In this document: positions 31,908-42,666 of the stretch, one piece after another
How positions within the stretch are numbered: position 1 is the first letter of the stretch
Layout: every line of letters starts with the position of its first letter
NCBI GenBank assembly: GCA_946480445.1
Contig: CAMLJN010000012.1
Span: 1 to 64,000 of the forward strand
From: an uncultured Buttiauxella sp.
Lineage (GTDB): Bacteria > Pseudomonadota > Gammaproteobacteria > Enterobacterales > Enterobacteriaceae
DNA length: 64,000 nucleotides
Reading direction: 5' to 3'
Notes under the pieces: generated by a model
The model's input: only the letters and a program-made list of their open reading frames with translations
Databases searched by the model: none
What the model was told of the DNA's origin: nothing
Translations under genes and position numbers: made by a program

Positions 31908-32160
31908 TTCAAATCTCTCCTGAAATTGCAAGGCGTTGATGGATGGCTATCCTCGTCCCGGAATCCCCGGCGACGCCTTTATGAACATATGCGCACCACG
32001 CAGCGTTACCCGATTGTAAGTAGCGTAGCACGGCGTGTCCAGCGGCTTCCCGCGCTCTTTGCGTAACATGACGTTTTTCAGCATATACCGAAACACGGTC
32101 GCACAAGTAGCGACTCTTTGTTAAAGAATGCGTTAACAAAAGCGCCGTTTTTTCGATCGC
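31908..32160. other. zapB-glpF intergenic region, zapB-proximal part
   Basis: The full gap is 440 bases. This half carries the zapB leader, and I find no further coding sequence or clear RNA gene. The glpF-proximal half holds the regulatory sites listed separately. Confidence 0.5.
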
Positions 32161-32165
32161 CGCTG

Positions 32166-32181
32166 TGTGATAGTGCTCATT
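32166..32181 (+). promoter_or_regulatory. Candidate CRP site upstream of glpF
   Basis: TGTGA-TAGTGC-TCATT resembles TGTGA-N6-TCACA with a perfect left half. It lies about 170 bases before glpF, next to GlpR-like sites, consistent with the catabolite-controlled glpFK operon. Confidence 0.5.
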
Positions 32182-32226
32182 TTTTAGCGCGTAAACGCGC
32201 ATTTTCTTGACGCATCACACAGAATT

Positions 32227-32266
32227 TAAGTTCGATATTTCTCGTTTATGTTCGTTAACGATAAAT
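32227..32266 (+). promoter_or_regulatory. Candidate GlpR operators upstream of glpF
   Basis: TATGTTCGTTAACGATAAAT (32247-32266) is close to the GlpR consensus palindrome ATGTTCG...CGAACAT, and AAGTTCGATATTTCTCGTTT (32227-32246) is a weaker neighbour directly abutting it. The glp regulon repressor GlpR would block glpFKX here until glycerol-3-phosphate accumulates. Confidence 0.65.
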
Positions 32267-32348
32267 TAACACCGTGCCTACATGGCATAAGGGTGCAAGG
32301 AGAAGCGCCACATCACAATAATCCCTAATTTGCCTTCAGGACCCTACT

Positions 32349-33200
32349 ATGAGTCAGACAGCTTCACCAACCTTAAAAGGCCAGTGCATCGCCGAGTTTA
32401 TGGGCACCGCGTTGTTGATTTTCTTCGGTGTTGGGTGTGTGGCCGCATTAAAAGTGGCAGGCGCAAGTTTCGGTCAGTGGGAAATCAGCATCATCTGGGG
32501 TTTAGGGGTGGCGATGGCTATCTACTTAACCGCCGGGGTTTCTGGTGCGCATTTGAACCCGGCTGTCACGGTGGCACTGTGGCTGTTCGCCTGCTTCGAC
32601 AAACGTAAAGTCGTGCCGTTTATCGTTTCTCAGTTCCTGGGCGCGTTCTGCGCCGCAGCTTTGGTCTACGGCTTGTATTACAATTTATTCCTCGATTACG
32701 AGCAAACTCACCATATGGTGCGCGGCAGCGTGGAAAGCCTGGACTTAGCCGGCATCTTTTCCACTTACCCCAATCCGCACATCAATTTAGTCCAGGCGTT
32801 TGCCGTCGAGATGGTCATCACCGCTATTTTAATGGGCGTTATCCTGGCACTGACCGATGACGGCAACGGCATCCCGCGCGGGCCGCTGGCACCGTTGCTG
32901 ATTGGTTTACTGATTGCGGTAATCGGCGCATCCATGGGGCCGCTGACCGGATTCGCCATGAACCCTGCCCGTGACTTAGGGCCAAAAACTTTCGCCTGGC
33001 TTGCCGGCTGGGGCGACGTTGCCTTTACCGGCGGCAAAGATATTCCTTACTTCCTGGTACCCGTATTTGGTCCCCTGACCGGCGCGGTGTTAGGCGCATT
33101 CGGGTATCGTAAATTGATTGGCCGCCATCTGCCGTGTGACGTTTGCGTCGAAGAGGAAGAAAAATCCTCCAGCGTATCCACCCAGCAGAATGCCTCTTAA
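32349..33200 (+). CDS. glpF: Glycerol uptake facilitator
   Basis: Aquaglyceroporin channel for glycerol in the inner membrane. It is 283 residues (281 in E. coli) with six membrane helices and two half-helix NPA motifs, GAHLNPAVT (about 65-73) and GFAMNPARD (about 199-207); the following Asp marks the glycerol-conducting subgroup. It is the first gene of glpFK. Confidence 0.98.
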   Translation: MSQTASPTLKGQCIAEFMGTALLIFFGVGCVAALKVAGASFGQWEISIIWGLGVAMAIYLTAGVSGAHLNPAVTVALWLFACFDKRKVVPFIVSQFLGAFCAAALVYGLYYNLFLDYEQTHHMVRGSVESLDLAGIFSTYPNPHINLVQAFAVEMVITAILMGVILALTDDGNGIPRGPLAPLLIGLLIAVIGASMGPLTGFAMNPARDLGPKTFAWLAGWGDVAFTGGKDIPYFLVPVFGPLTGAVLGAFGYRKLIGRHLPCDVCVEEEEKSSSVSTQQNAS

Positions 33201-34742
<1,542 letters not shown>

Positions 34743-34755
34743 TTTTTCGACAACT

Positions 34756-34806
34756 CCCCTCACCCGTCAGTTTTCCCCTCTTCTCACGAAGAGGGCCGGG
34801 TGAGGG
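34756..34806 (+). repeat. Nested palindrome between glpK and glpX
   Basis: An outer pair CCCCTCACCCG / CGGGTGAGGG encloses an inner hairpin CCCTCTT-CTCACG-AAGAGGG. The look is that of dispersed enterobacterial intergenic palindromes with CCCTCACCC ends. It could partially terminate or stabilise the glpFK message before glpX. Confidence 0.6.
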
Positions 34807-34898
34807 CGTTCTTCCCCCAGACATCCTCCGGGTTTATCCTGCGCGCCCCCTGCCTGTGCTACACTCCATCGCAATTCTGTATGCCAAAAGAGTTTGTG

Positions 34899-35909
34899 AT
34901 GAAACGAGAACTTGCGATCGAATTTTCCCGCGTAACCGAAGCCGCAGCGCTTGCCGGTTACAAATGGCTGGGCCGTGGCGACAAAAATATCGCTGACGGT
35001 GCCGCCGTCCATGCCATGCGTATCGTACTCAACCAGGTCAATATCGACGGCCAGATTGTGATTGGCGAAGGGGAAATCGACGAAGCGCCGATGCTCTATA
35101 TCGGTGAGAAAGTCGGTACAGGCAAAGGTGACGCGGTGGACATCGCCGTCGACCCCATCGAAGGCACACGCATGACGGCGATGGGCCAGGCGAACGCGCT
35201 GGCGGTGCTGGCCGTGGGCGATAAGGGCAGCTTCCTGAACGCGCCTGATATGTACATGGAAAAACTGATTGTGGGTCCCGGTGCGAAAGGCATTATCGAT
35301 CTCAGCCTGCCGCTGGCGCAAAACCTGCACAACATCGCCGTTGCGCTCAATAAGCCGCTCAGCGAACTGACCGTCACCATTCTCGCCAAGCCACGTCACG
35401 ACGCGACAATCGCCGAACTGCAAAAACTGGGGGTGCGCGTTTTCGCCATTCCGGATGGCGATGTGGCGGCATCAATTCTGACCTGTATGCCTGATAGCGA
35501 AGTCGATGTGATGTACGGCATCGGTGGCGCACCTGAGGGCGTGATTTCTGCTGCCGTTATTCGTGCACTAGACGGTGACATGCAGGGGCGCCTGCTGGCC
35601 CGGCATCATGTGAAAGGCGACAGCGAAGAGAATCGTCGTATCGGTGAACAAGAGCTGACACGCTGTAAGGCGATGGGCATTGAAGCCGGCACGGTACTGA
35701 AGCTGGATGATATGGCGCGCAACGATAACGTCATCTTCTCCGCAACCGGCATCACCAAAGGCGATCTGCTCGACGGCATCACCCGCAAGGGCAATATGGC
35801 GACGACTGAAACCCTGCTGATTCGCGGAAAATCCCGCACGATTCGCCGCATCAAATCTATACATTACCTCGACCGCAAAGACACGGACGTGCAAACGCAT
35901 ATTCTCTGA
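34899..35909 (+). CDS. glpX: Fructose-1,6-bisphosphatase class II
   Basis: Mn-dependent gluconeogenic phosphatase. It is 336 residues from MKRELAIEFSRV; the in-frame extension to 34800 lies in the palindrome. The metal-binding segments GEGEIDEAPML (about 56-66) and DPIEGT (about 85-90) are conserved. In E. coli glpX is the third gene of glpFKX; here the gap from glpK is about 156 bases. Confidence 0.97.
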   Translation: MKRELAIEFSRVTEAAALAGYKWLGRGDKNIADGAAVHAMRIVLNQVNIDGQIVIGEGEIDEAPMLYIGEKVGTGKGDAVDIAVDPIEGTRMTAMGQANALAVLAVGDKGSFLNAPDMYMEKLIVGPGAKGIIDLSLPLAQNLHNIAVALNKPLSELTVTILAKPRHDATIAELQKLGVRVFAIPDGDVAASILTCMPDSEVDVMYGIGGAPEGVISAAVIRALDGDMQGRLLARHHVKGDSEENRRIGEQELTRCKAMGIEAGTVLKLDDMARNDNVIFSATGITKGDLLDGITRKGNMATTETLLIRGKSRTIRRIKSIHYLDRKDTDVQTHIL

Positions 35910-36007
35910 GGCTGCCGTTTGTCAGATTGAGCTTTCCGGCCCGTGCAGGCTGGAAATCTCTCTCTTTCCCGGTGAAGATAGAGTCACAGCAACGACAGGA
36001 GCGCAAC

Positions 36008-36754
36008 ATGGCGGATTGGGTTAAAGGTAAAGTCACGCAGGTTCAGCACTGGACCGATTCTCTTTTCAGCCTCACGGTCCACGCTCCTGTTGCGCCTTTT
36101 AGCGCAGGCCAGTTTACCAAGCTTGGCCTGGAGATTGACGGCGAACGGGTGCAGCGCGCCTACTCTTATGTCAATGCGCCGGGCAATCCCGATCTCGAGT
36201 TCTATCTGGTCAACGTCCCGGAAGGTAAGCTTAGCCCGCGTTTGCATGTCCTCCAGCCCGGAGATGAAGTGATGGTGGTAAGCGAGGCCGCGGGCTTCTT
36301 CGTTCTGGACGAAACTCCAGACTGCAAAACGCTGTGGATGCTGGCAACCGGCACCGCTCTTGGCCCCTATCTTTCCATCCTGCAGGAAGGGAAAGATCTC
36401 GAACGCTTTGAGAATATCGTCCTGCTTCATGCGGTGCGTTATGCCTTCGACCTGAGCTATCTCCCCCTAATGCAGGAGCTTCAGCAGCGTTATGCAGGGA
36501 AACTGCGTATTCAAACCGTGGTTAGCCGTGAAAAGATGGCCGGCTCACTGACCGGGCGAGTGCCTGCGTTGATTGAAAGCGGCGAGCTTGAGGCGGCAGT
36601 CGGCCTGCCTATGGACGCAGAAAACAGCCATGTCATGCTGTGCGGTAATCCGCAGATGGTACGCGACACTCAGCAACTGCTCAAAGACACCCGGCAGATG
36701 ACCAAACACCTGCGCCGCCGACCGGGGCACATGACCGCCGAACACTACTGGTAG
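36008..36754 (+). CDS. fpr: Ferredoxin/flavodoxin-NADP+ reductase
   Basis: FAD enzyme supplying electrons from NADPH to flavodoxin or ferredoxin, induced by SoxS in relatives. It is 248 residues, equal to E. coli. The FAD motif RAYSYVNAP (about 50-58), the NADP segment ATGTALGPYLS (about 111-121) and the CGNPQMV motif are present, as is the C-terminal HYW. The start at 36008 is preceded by ACAGGAG; the upstream in-frame extension is not needed. Confidence 0.97.
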   Translation: MADWVKGKVTQVQHWTDSLFSLTVHAPVAPFSAGQFTKLGLEIDGERVQRAYSYVNAPGNPDLEFYLVNVPEGKLSPRLHVLQPGDEVMVVSEAAGFFVLDETPDCKTLWMLATGTALGPYLSILQEGKDLERFENIVLLHAVRYAFDLSYLPLMQELQQRYAGKLRIQTVVSREKMAGSLTGRVPALIESGELEAAVGLPMDAENSHVMLCGNPQMVRDTQQLLKDTRQMTKHLRRRPGHMTAEHYW

Positions 36755-36757
36755 AAA

Positions 36758-37177
36758 TTAGCGAAATTTCACTTCGTCCGTGTCGTTACCGAAACGGTTT
36801 TCGCCCTGGGTGCCAACAAACGCACCCAGGTCTATGATCATCATGACCAGAATCAGCGTCGGGATAAAACGCCCTAATCCCCATTGCGCAAGGCTACCAA
36901 AAACTTCCCAGTTACCCGCCAGCAGCAACCACGCGGGGATAAACAGCAGCGCCCACCAGCCTTTCTTGTTACGATCGTGCAAACGCTTTACCACCACCGC
37001 CGCCGTGGGAATCAACGACCCGGATAAAAAGAAACCGGCGGTGGAGTAAGGCATTATCTCCGCGCCGGCCAGCGTAAACAGTATAGCCAGCCCGGCAATC
37101 CAGACGCCGATCCAAATCCAGAAGTCGCGACGCCCGATGCGTCCTTTAAAAGAGAACAGCCACTGCTGTATGGTCAT
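36758..37177 (-). CDS. yiiR: DUF805 family inner-membrane protein (YiiR)
   Basis: A 139-residue membrane protein with the DUF805 hallmark start (WLFSFKGRIGRRDFW) and about four hydrophobic helices, with VKRLHDRNKKGWW between the second and third. Function unknown. It is convergent with fpr, 3 bases apart at the stops. Confidence 0.9.
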   Translation of the reverse strand: MTIQQWLFSFKGRIGRRDFWIWIGVWIAGLAILFTLAGAEIMPYSTAGFFLSGSLIPTAAVVVKRLHDRNKKGWWALLFIPAWLLLAGNWEVFGSLAQWGLGRFIPTLILVMMIIDLGAFVGTQGENRFGNDTDEVKFR

Positions 37178-37289
37178 GGTAAGGTCCTTATAAATGTTGG
37201 GCCGTAGTGTACCCTGGCTGCGCCCGATTTTGACAAGCTAACGGATTGCCGATTTAATCGGTGAACAGAATGACCAGGAGAAGTTGTCG

Positions 37290-37889
37290 ATGAAATATCT
37301 GCTCTGCGCCCTTGTGCTCTTCACCCTGCCCGTTGCGGTGAGTCGGGCCGATCCGCCGTCAGAAATCCCATCCACACCGGCTGCTGCACCCTATTTACTG
37401 GCAGGATCGCCCACCTTCGACCTGACCATCACGCAGTTCCGCGAAAAATTTAATATTGATAACCCCACCTTGCCGATCAATGAATTTCGCGCCATTGATA
37501 GCAGCCGTGATAAGGCGAATCTGACGCGGGCGGCCAGCAAGATTAACGAAAACCTCTACGCCTCCACGGCGCTGGAACGCGGCACGTTAAAAATCAAATC
37601 GCTGCAAATCACCTGGCTGCCTATTCAGGGGCCGGAGCAAAAAGCGGCGCGCGCAAAAGCAATGGAGTATATGGCCGCGCTGCTGCGCAGCTTCACCCCA
37701 ACCTTTTCTAAGCAGCAAAGCCAGGAAAGACTGAACAAATTACTCAGCGCCGGCAAAAATAAGCGCTACTTTGCACAGACCGAAGGTGCACTTCGCTATG
37801 TGGTGGCAGATAACGGTGAAAAAGGGCTAACTTTCGCCGTTGAACCGATTAAGCTCGCGCTTTCAGAGACCCTTAACAACGGCGATTAA
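37290..37889 (+). CDS. yiiQ: DUF1454 family periplasmic protein (YiiQ)
   Basis: It has 199 residues with a clear signal peptide (hydrophobic core to about VSRA-D at residue 21). The conserved middle EFRAIDSSRDKANLTRAASK and C-terminal GALRYVVADNGEKGLTF match E. coli YiiQ (199). Function unknown; the protein is predicted to be exported. I prefer ATG at 37290, nine bases after CAGGAG, to the TTG at 37284. Confidence 0.92.
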   Translation: MKYLLCALVLFTLPVAVSRADPPSEIPSTPAAAPYLLAGSPTFDLTITQFREKFNIDNPTLPINEFRAIDSSRDKANLTRAASKINENLYASTALERGTLKIKSLQITWLPIQGPEQKAARAKAMEYMAALLRSFTPTFSKQQSQERLNKLLSAGKNKRYFAQTEGALRYVVADNGEKGLTFAVEPIKLALSETLNNGD

Positions 37890-37944
37890 ATGACAAAAAG
37901 CAAAGCCTTTCGCCCGTCTAGTCTCTATACTGTTTCACAGACCA

Positions 37945-37975
37945 CGCTGCCCTGAGGGCAGCCATTCTTTTATTT
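37945..37975 (+). promoter_or_regulatory. Hairpin in the tpiA leader
   Basis: GCTGCCCT-GA-GGGCAGC (about 37946-37962) followed by CATTCTTTT. It may be the yiiQ terminator or a leader hairpin of tpiA, as a TATACT -10 lies just upstream (about 37926-37931). Confidence 0.45.
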
Positions 37976-37998
37976 GCTTGACCTTGTGGAGAATTAAA

Positions 37999-38766
37999 AT
38001 GCGACATCCTTTGGTGATGGGTAACTGGAAACTGAACGGCAGCAAGCATATGGTTCACGAGCTGATTGCGGGCCTGCGTAAAGAGCTGTCCGGGGTTGAC
38101 GGTTGTGGCGTAGCAATCGCCCCACCGACCATGTACCTGGACCTGGCAAAACACGCGGCTTCCGGTAGCCACATCATTCTTGGTGCTCAGAACGTTGACG
38201 TAAACCTGTCCGGCGCATTCACCGGTGAAGTTTCCGCTGAGATGCTCAAAGACATCGGTGCTAAATACATCATCATCGGTCACTCCGAGCGCCGTACCTA
38301 TCATGCAGAATCTGATGAGCTGATCGCGAAGAAATTCGCCGTTCTTAAAGAAGTCGGCCTGACGCCAGTTCTGTGTATCGGCGAAACCGAAGCGGAAAAC
38401 GAAGCGGGCAAAACGGAAGAAGTTTGCGCGCGTCAGATTGATGCGGTGCTGAAAACTCAGGGCGCAGCAGCATTCGAAGGCGTTGTTATCGCTTACGAAC
38501 CAGTCTGGGCAATCGGTACGGGCAAATCAGCCACTCCAGCTCAGGCTCAGGCCGTTCACAAATTCATCCGCGACCACATCGCTAAAGCCGATGCGAAAGT
38601 GGCTGAACAGGTCATCATCCAGTACGGCGGTTCTGTAAACGATAAAAATGCTGCCGAGCTGTTTGCTCAGCCGGATATCGACGGTGCACTGGTTGGCGGT
38701 GCCTCCCTGAAAGCTGATGCTTTCGCGGTGATCGTTAAAGCGGCTGCCGAAGCGAAAAAAGCGTAA
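37999..38766 (+). CDS. tpiA: Triosephosphate isomerase
   Basis: Interconverts dihydroxyacetone phosphate and glyceraldehyde-3-phosphate. It is 255 residues as in E. coli, starting [14 protein letters not shown]. Catalytic Lys (NWKLNG), His (IIIGHSERR) and Glu ([11 protein letters not shown]) are present together with the phosphate-binding GGSVN and GGASL loops. Confidence 0.98.
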   Translation: MRHPLVMGNWKLNGSKHMVHELIAGLRKELSGVDGCGVAIAPPTMYLDLAKHAASGSHIILGAQNVDVNLSGAFTGEVSAEMLKDIGAKYIIIGHSERRTYHAESDELIAKKFAVLKEVGLTPVLCIGETEAENEAGKTEEVCARQIDAVLKTQGAAAFEGVVIAYEPVWAIGTGKSATPAQAQAVHKFIRDHIAKADAKVAEQVIIQYGGSVNDKNAAELFAQPDIDGALVGGASLKADAFAVIVKAAAEAKKA

Positions 38767-38783
38767 TTCACATTGTGAATGCC

Positions 38784-38812
38784 ACAGCCCCGCCTGATGC
38801 GGGGCTTTTTTA
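38784..38812. terminator. tpiA terminator
   Basis: AGCCCCGC-CTGAT-GCGGGGCT followed by TTTTT, between tpiA and the convergent permease gene. Confidence 0.88.
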
Positions 38813-38821
38813 TATTTATCA

Positions 38822-40126
38822 CTACAGCTTGCCCAGCAGCCGGAACCAGACATAATCAAGCGGCATCAATACCAGGAATGTCCCCACGGCAAGAGCCAGG
38901 CAAAGCGTCAGTCCGGCTTTTGCAGGCACCTTCCCGAGCGCCATCGCCACCACAATCGGCGAGGCCATATAGGGTAACAAAGGCGTCGAATAACCGAGCA
39001 CCTGCACCATAATCACCGATAGCAACGGAAAACCTGTCGCCTGAGAAAAACTCTCTGCCAACGTGGTATAAAGCGCCGGTACGCCATTTGCCGTCACGAT
39101 AAAGTTAAACAGACTGGTAATGCCTGTCAGCGCCACAAAGCTGGTGAACGGCCGCTGCGGGTCGAGCGGCACCACAGCAAGTAATTTCTGCCCCAGCATG
39201 CTCCCCAGTCCGGTTTGCGTTACCGTTGCGGCCAGCGCTAGTATCCCCGCCACATAAAAACAGGTTTTCACATTAACCCCGCTGGCAAATTCATCGTGAG
39301 TGATAAATCCGATTCGCGGCAACAGCGTGATACAGGCGGCAGCAAGCCCCACCCACGCAGGCCCGATACCATGTACACTTTCGCTGACCCACAGGGATAA
39401 TACCGCCCCCAGCAGCCACGACAGCCGTTTTTCATCGCGGCTCATTGGGCCTGAGGCTATTTGTTCTTGCGGTGCAAGGGGTTTGCCCGGAAAGAGCCAG
39501 CAAATCAGACCGATAAGCATCAGTCCTTTTAATATCCCCAACACCGGCGTATGCAGCCAAAGATAAGGCAAATACTTAAGGTGAATACCGTAAGCCCCTT
39601 CCGCCGCCCCGCTCATCACCAGATTTGGGACGTTGGCGGGCAAAATAGTGGCAGAGAGCTGAAAAGTCCCGAAACCCACCGCGAGCGCCAGGCCGAACCA
39701 GGCCCTTGTTCCCTCAATAACACCGGCACGCTTCGCTATCGCCGCTACCACAGGCATCAGCAAAGCGATACGGCCCATATTTGATGGCATAACAAAAGCA
39801 AGCGCGTAGCTGAACAAGACAATGCTGCCTACCATTCGGCCCCAGGAATCAGTGAGATTTGCGGAGATTAACTTGGCCGCTCGATCGGCAAGACCCGTTT
39901 TACGGATAGCGATACCGAGCACAAAGCCGCTGAACACCAGCCAGAAAGCGGAAGAGGCAAAGCCGCTGAAGATAATCCCGGCGGGTGCGATTTTAGCCAC
40001 CATAGCCACGGCAAAAAACATCAGCGCGGTAAGGTATTCGGGCAGGGCTGACGTCGCCCAAAGCATGATAGTGACCAGAATGATCAGAGTGGGAAGAAAC
40101 AAGGGGTGGGTCAACCAGTGCGACAT
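38822..40126 (-). CDS. SLC13/DASS-type anion permease
   Basis: It is a 434-residue integral membrane protein with about eleven or twelve hydrophobic helices. The N-terminal LPEYLTALMFFAVAM and LVFSGFVLGIAIRKTGLADR are typical of the divalent anion:Na+ symporter family (citrate, tartrate, dicarboxylate, sulfate). The usual SNT substrate motifs are altered: PSNMGR in the first half and VTANGV in the second. The substrate cannot be told. It stands where E. coli has cdh, between tpiA and sbp, and is downstream of sbp on the same strand with a hairpin between them. Confidence 0.82.
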   Translation of the reverse strand: MSHWLTHPLFLPTLIILVTIMLWATSALPEYLTALMFFAVAMVAKIAPAGIIFSGFASSAFWLVFSGFVLGIAIRKTGLADRAAKLISANLTDSWGRMVGSIVLFSYALAFVMPSNMGRIALLMPVVAAIAKRAGVIEGTRAWFGLALAVGFGTFQLSATILPANVPNLVMSGAAEGAYGIHLKYLPYLWLHTPVLGILKGLMLIGLICWLFPGKPLAPQEQIASGPMSRDEKRLSWLLGAVLSLWVSESVHGIGPAWVGLAAACITLLPRIGFITHDEFASGVNVKTCFYVAGILALAATVTQTGLGSMLGQKLLAVVPLDPQRPFTSFVALTGITSLFNFIVTANGVPALYTTLAESFSQATGFPLLSVIMVQVLGYSTPLLPYMASPIVVAMALGKVPAKAGLTLCLALAVGTFLVLMPLDYVWFRLLGKL

Positions 40127-40213
40127 ACCTGTCTCCGGCAGATTTTTTCAGCAGTCTACGGCGACGCAACAGGGTTGTAAATCATTGATGATAATAGTTA
40201 TCGTTTAATGACA

Positions 40214-40234
40214 TAAACGGCCCCAAGGGGCCGC
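40214..40234 (-). terminator. sbp downstream hairpin
   Basis: CGGCCCC-TT-GGGGCCG followed on the minus strand by TTTATG, just after the sbp stop. The T-run is weak. Confidence 0.6.
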
Positions 40235-40239
40235 CTGTA

Positions 40240-41229
40240 TTAACGTTTACTGATTTGGTCGAACGTGCCACCGTTGGAGAAGTGTTCTTTCTGCGCCTTC
40301 GTCCAGCCGCCGAATGCTTCGTCGATGGTAAACAGCTTAAGCTTAGGGAAGGTGCTTTCATACTTCTTCGCTACGTCCACATTACGAGGGCGATAGTAGT
40401 TTTTCGCGGCAATTTCCTGCCCTTCCGGGGAATAAAGGTACTTCAGATATGCTTCAGCGACCTTCTGAGTCCCTTTCTTCTCGGCGACTTTATCGACGAC
40501 GGATACGGTCGGCTCGGCCAGAATAGACTCGCTCGGCGTCACGATTTCAAACTTGTCTTTGCCCAGTTCGTGGGTAGCCAGCAGCGCTTCATTTTCCCAG
40601 GCAATCAGCACGTCGCCGATGCCACGTTCCACAAAGGTGTTAGTTGAGCCACGCGCGCCCGAATCCAGCACTTCAACGTTTTTGAACAGGGCCTTCACGA
40701 AATCCTGGGCTTTGGCCTGATCGCTGTTGTTATGGTGCAGGGCGTAGCCCCAGGCCGCCAGATAGTTCCAGCGTGCGCCACCCGAGCTTTTTGGGTTCGG
40801 CGTGATGACGGAAACGCCAGGCTTAATCAGATCGTTCCAGTCATGAATCTGTTTCGGGTTGCCCTTACGGACCAGGAATACAATGGTAGAAGTGTATGGC
40901 GCAGAGTTATCCGGCAGGCGTTTGATCCAGTTTGTATCAATGCGGCCACGTTCAGCAATGGCATCGACATCGTAAGCCAGCGCAAGGGTGACGACGTCGG
41001 CTTCAATGCCATTGATCACCGAAGTCGCCTGTTTGCCAGAGCCACCGTGGGACTGGCGCACCACCACGTTATCGCCGGTTTGCTGTTTCCAGTGCGCGCT
41101 GAAGGCTTTGTTATATTCTTCGTACAGTTCACGCGTCGGGTCGTAAGACACGTTCAGCAATTGAATATCTTTGGCCAGTACACCGCCTGACGCCAAAAGT
41201 AATGTTAACCCCACTCCCCACTTGTTCAT
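40240..41229 (-). CDS. sbp: Periplasmic sulfate-binding protein
   Basis: Delivers sulfate to the CysTWA ABC transporter. It is 329 residues with a signal peptide ending near [10 protein letters not shown] (about residue 20). Binding-site segments such as SHGGSGKQA and [14 protein letters not shown] are conserved. The start at 41227-41229 is chosen because it begins the signal peptide; the frame is open further upstream, but that extension is AT-rich non-coding sequence. CysB/Cbl control is expected from relatives. Confidence 0.96.
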   Translation of the reverse strand: MNKWGVGLTLLLASGGVLAKDIQLLNVSYDPTRELYEEYNKAFSAHWKQQTGDNVVVRQSHGGSGKQATSVINGIEADVVTLALAYDVDAIAERGRIDTNWIKRLPDNSAPYTSTIVFLVRKGNPKQIHDWNDLIKPGVSVITPNPKSSGGARWNYLAAWGYALHHNNSDQAKAQDFVKALFKNVEVLDSGARGSTNTFVERGIGDVLIAWENEALLATHELGKDKFEIVTPSESILAEPTVSVVDKVAEKKGTQKVAEAYLKYLYSPEGQEIAAKNYYRPRNVDVAKKYESTFPKLKLFTIDEAFGGWTKAQKEHFSNGGTFDQISKR

Positions 41230-41433
41230 CGCACGTTCTCTTGGATGTTGTTTGATGAACTCAGCCTGCCAGAAAGTGATTTGCTTAATAAAGAATAAAA
41301 AAAGATTGGCTATAACTATTAGAAATATATGCAGGCAGAAAAAGACCAGGCTGATGACAGGTCTCATCCTTTTACAGGACAAGCAGAACACAGCAAATAA
41401 AAAAGGAAAGAGAATTGAGGGGTTTCGGCAGCT

Positions 41434-41500
41434 AAGTACAAAGAAGGAAAAAATACATTTTTTCCTTCTTTGTCAGCACGTTAAGCCGGGCCACCCCGGC
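41434..41500 (-). terminator. pfkA terminator hairpins
   Basis: Reading the minus strand after pfkA: AGCCGGGG-TGGC-CCGGCT (about 41484-41501), then ACAAAGAAGGAAAAAAT / ATTTTTTCCTTCTTTGT (about 41437-41474), a long A/T-tracted hairpin. Confidence 0.75.
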
Positions 41501-41517
41501 TCTTTCAGAAAGCTGAA

Positions 41518-42480
41518 TTAGTACAGCTTTTTAGCGCAGTCCAGCCAGTCACCTTTAAATGGACGCTTCATGTTCTCGATGGCATCAATGATGTCATGGT
41601 GAACCAGCTTCTCATTCTGGATACCGACACAGCGGCCGCCGTGGCCCTGCAACAGCAGCTCGATGGAGTATGCCCCCATGCGGGAAGCCAGAATACGGTC
41701 ATAAGCAACAGGGGAACCACCGCGCTGAATGTGACCGAGAACCGTTGCACGGGTTTCGCGTTTGGTCTCTGCTTCGATGTATTTGGCCAGTTCGTCGATA
41801 TCGCAGATGTGCTCAGTAATCGCCACGATGGCGTGTTTTTTACCTTTTGCGATACCGGCTTTGATCTCAGCCACCAGATCTTCACGGTTAAACTCAACTT
41901 CGGGCAGCACGACAAACTCGCAGCCACCGGCAATGGACGCGGCTAAGGTCAGATCACCACAGTAACGGCCCATCACTTCCACAATAGAGATGCGCTGGTG
42001 TGAAGAAGAGGTGTCACGCAGGCGGTCGATAGCTTCAACAACGGTTTCCAGCGCGGTGAAAAAGCCGATGGTGTAATCGGTGCCTTTGATATCGTTATCA
42101 ATCGTGCCCGGCAGACCGATGCACGGGAAGCCCATTTCGGTCAGACGTTTTGCACCCATATAAGAGCCGTCACCGCCAATAACCACCAGCGCATCAATGC
42201 CACGCTTTTTTAAATTCTCAATGGCTACCGCACGAATTTTTTCATCACGGAACTCAGGGAAACGAGCCGAACCCAGGAATGTACCGCCACGGTTAATCAT
42301 GTCGGACACGCTATAACGGTCCAGATTGATCATGCGATCTTCATACAAACCGAGATAGCCATCGTAAATACCTGCGACTTCAAGACCTTCGGACAATGCT
42401 GCACGAACCACACCACGAATAGCAGCGTTCATGCCCGGCGCATCACCGCCACTCGTCAACACACCAATTTTTTTGATCAT
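41518..42480 (-). CDS. pfkA: 6-phosphofructokinase I
   Basis: Committed glycolytic step, ATP plus F6P to FBP. It is 320 residues as in E. coli. The ATP-binding [14 protein letters not shown] (10-23), the catalytic [11 protein letters not shown] (about 124-134, Asp127) and [12 protein letters not shown] are intact. It is followed by strong hairpins. Confidence 0.98.
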   Translation of the reverse strand: MIKKIGVLTSGGDAPGMNAAIRGVVRAALSEGLEVAGIYDGYLGLYEDRMINLDRYSVSDMINRGGTFLGSARFPEFRDEKIRAVAIENLKKRGIDALVVIGGDGSYMGAKRLTEMGFPCIGLPGTIDNDIKGTDYTIGFFTALETVVEAIDRLRDTSSSHQRISIVEVMGRYCGDLTLAASIAGGCEFVVLPEVEFNREDLVAEIKAGIAKGKKHAIVAITEHICDIDELAKYIEAETKRETRATVLGHIQRGGSPVAYDRILASRMGAYSIELLLQGHGGRCVGIQNEKLVHHDIIDAIENMKRPFKGDWLDCAKKLY

Positions 42481-42666
42481 GACTACCTCTGAACTTTGAA
42501 TGCTAAATTAATCCTGTTGCCGGAAACAGCCTGCGGGCAAACCGAGGCTTCGACTCTGCTGCAAATAGTATAACAACCGCTTCCAGCTGAATTGATTCAG
42601 GTCAGGCCATATAGCGGTAATTTACCCCTAAATTGCCGCCCATGTCTGCTTTTCTGCAACGCTAAC

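Noticed and set aside
31909..32202. A 97-codon minus-strand frame between zapB and glpF
   Set aside because: Lies in the regulatory region; no similarity recognised and no good ribosome site.
41171..41521. A plus-strand frame over the sbp promoter and pfkA terminator
   Set aside because: Composed of regulatory and terminator hairpin sequence; no support.
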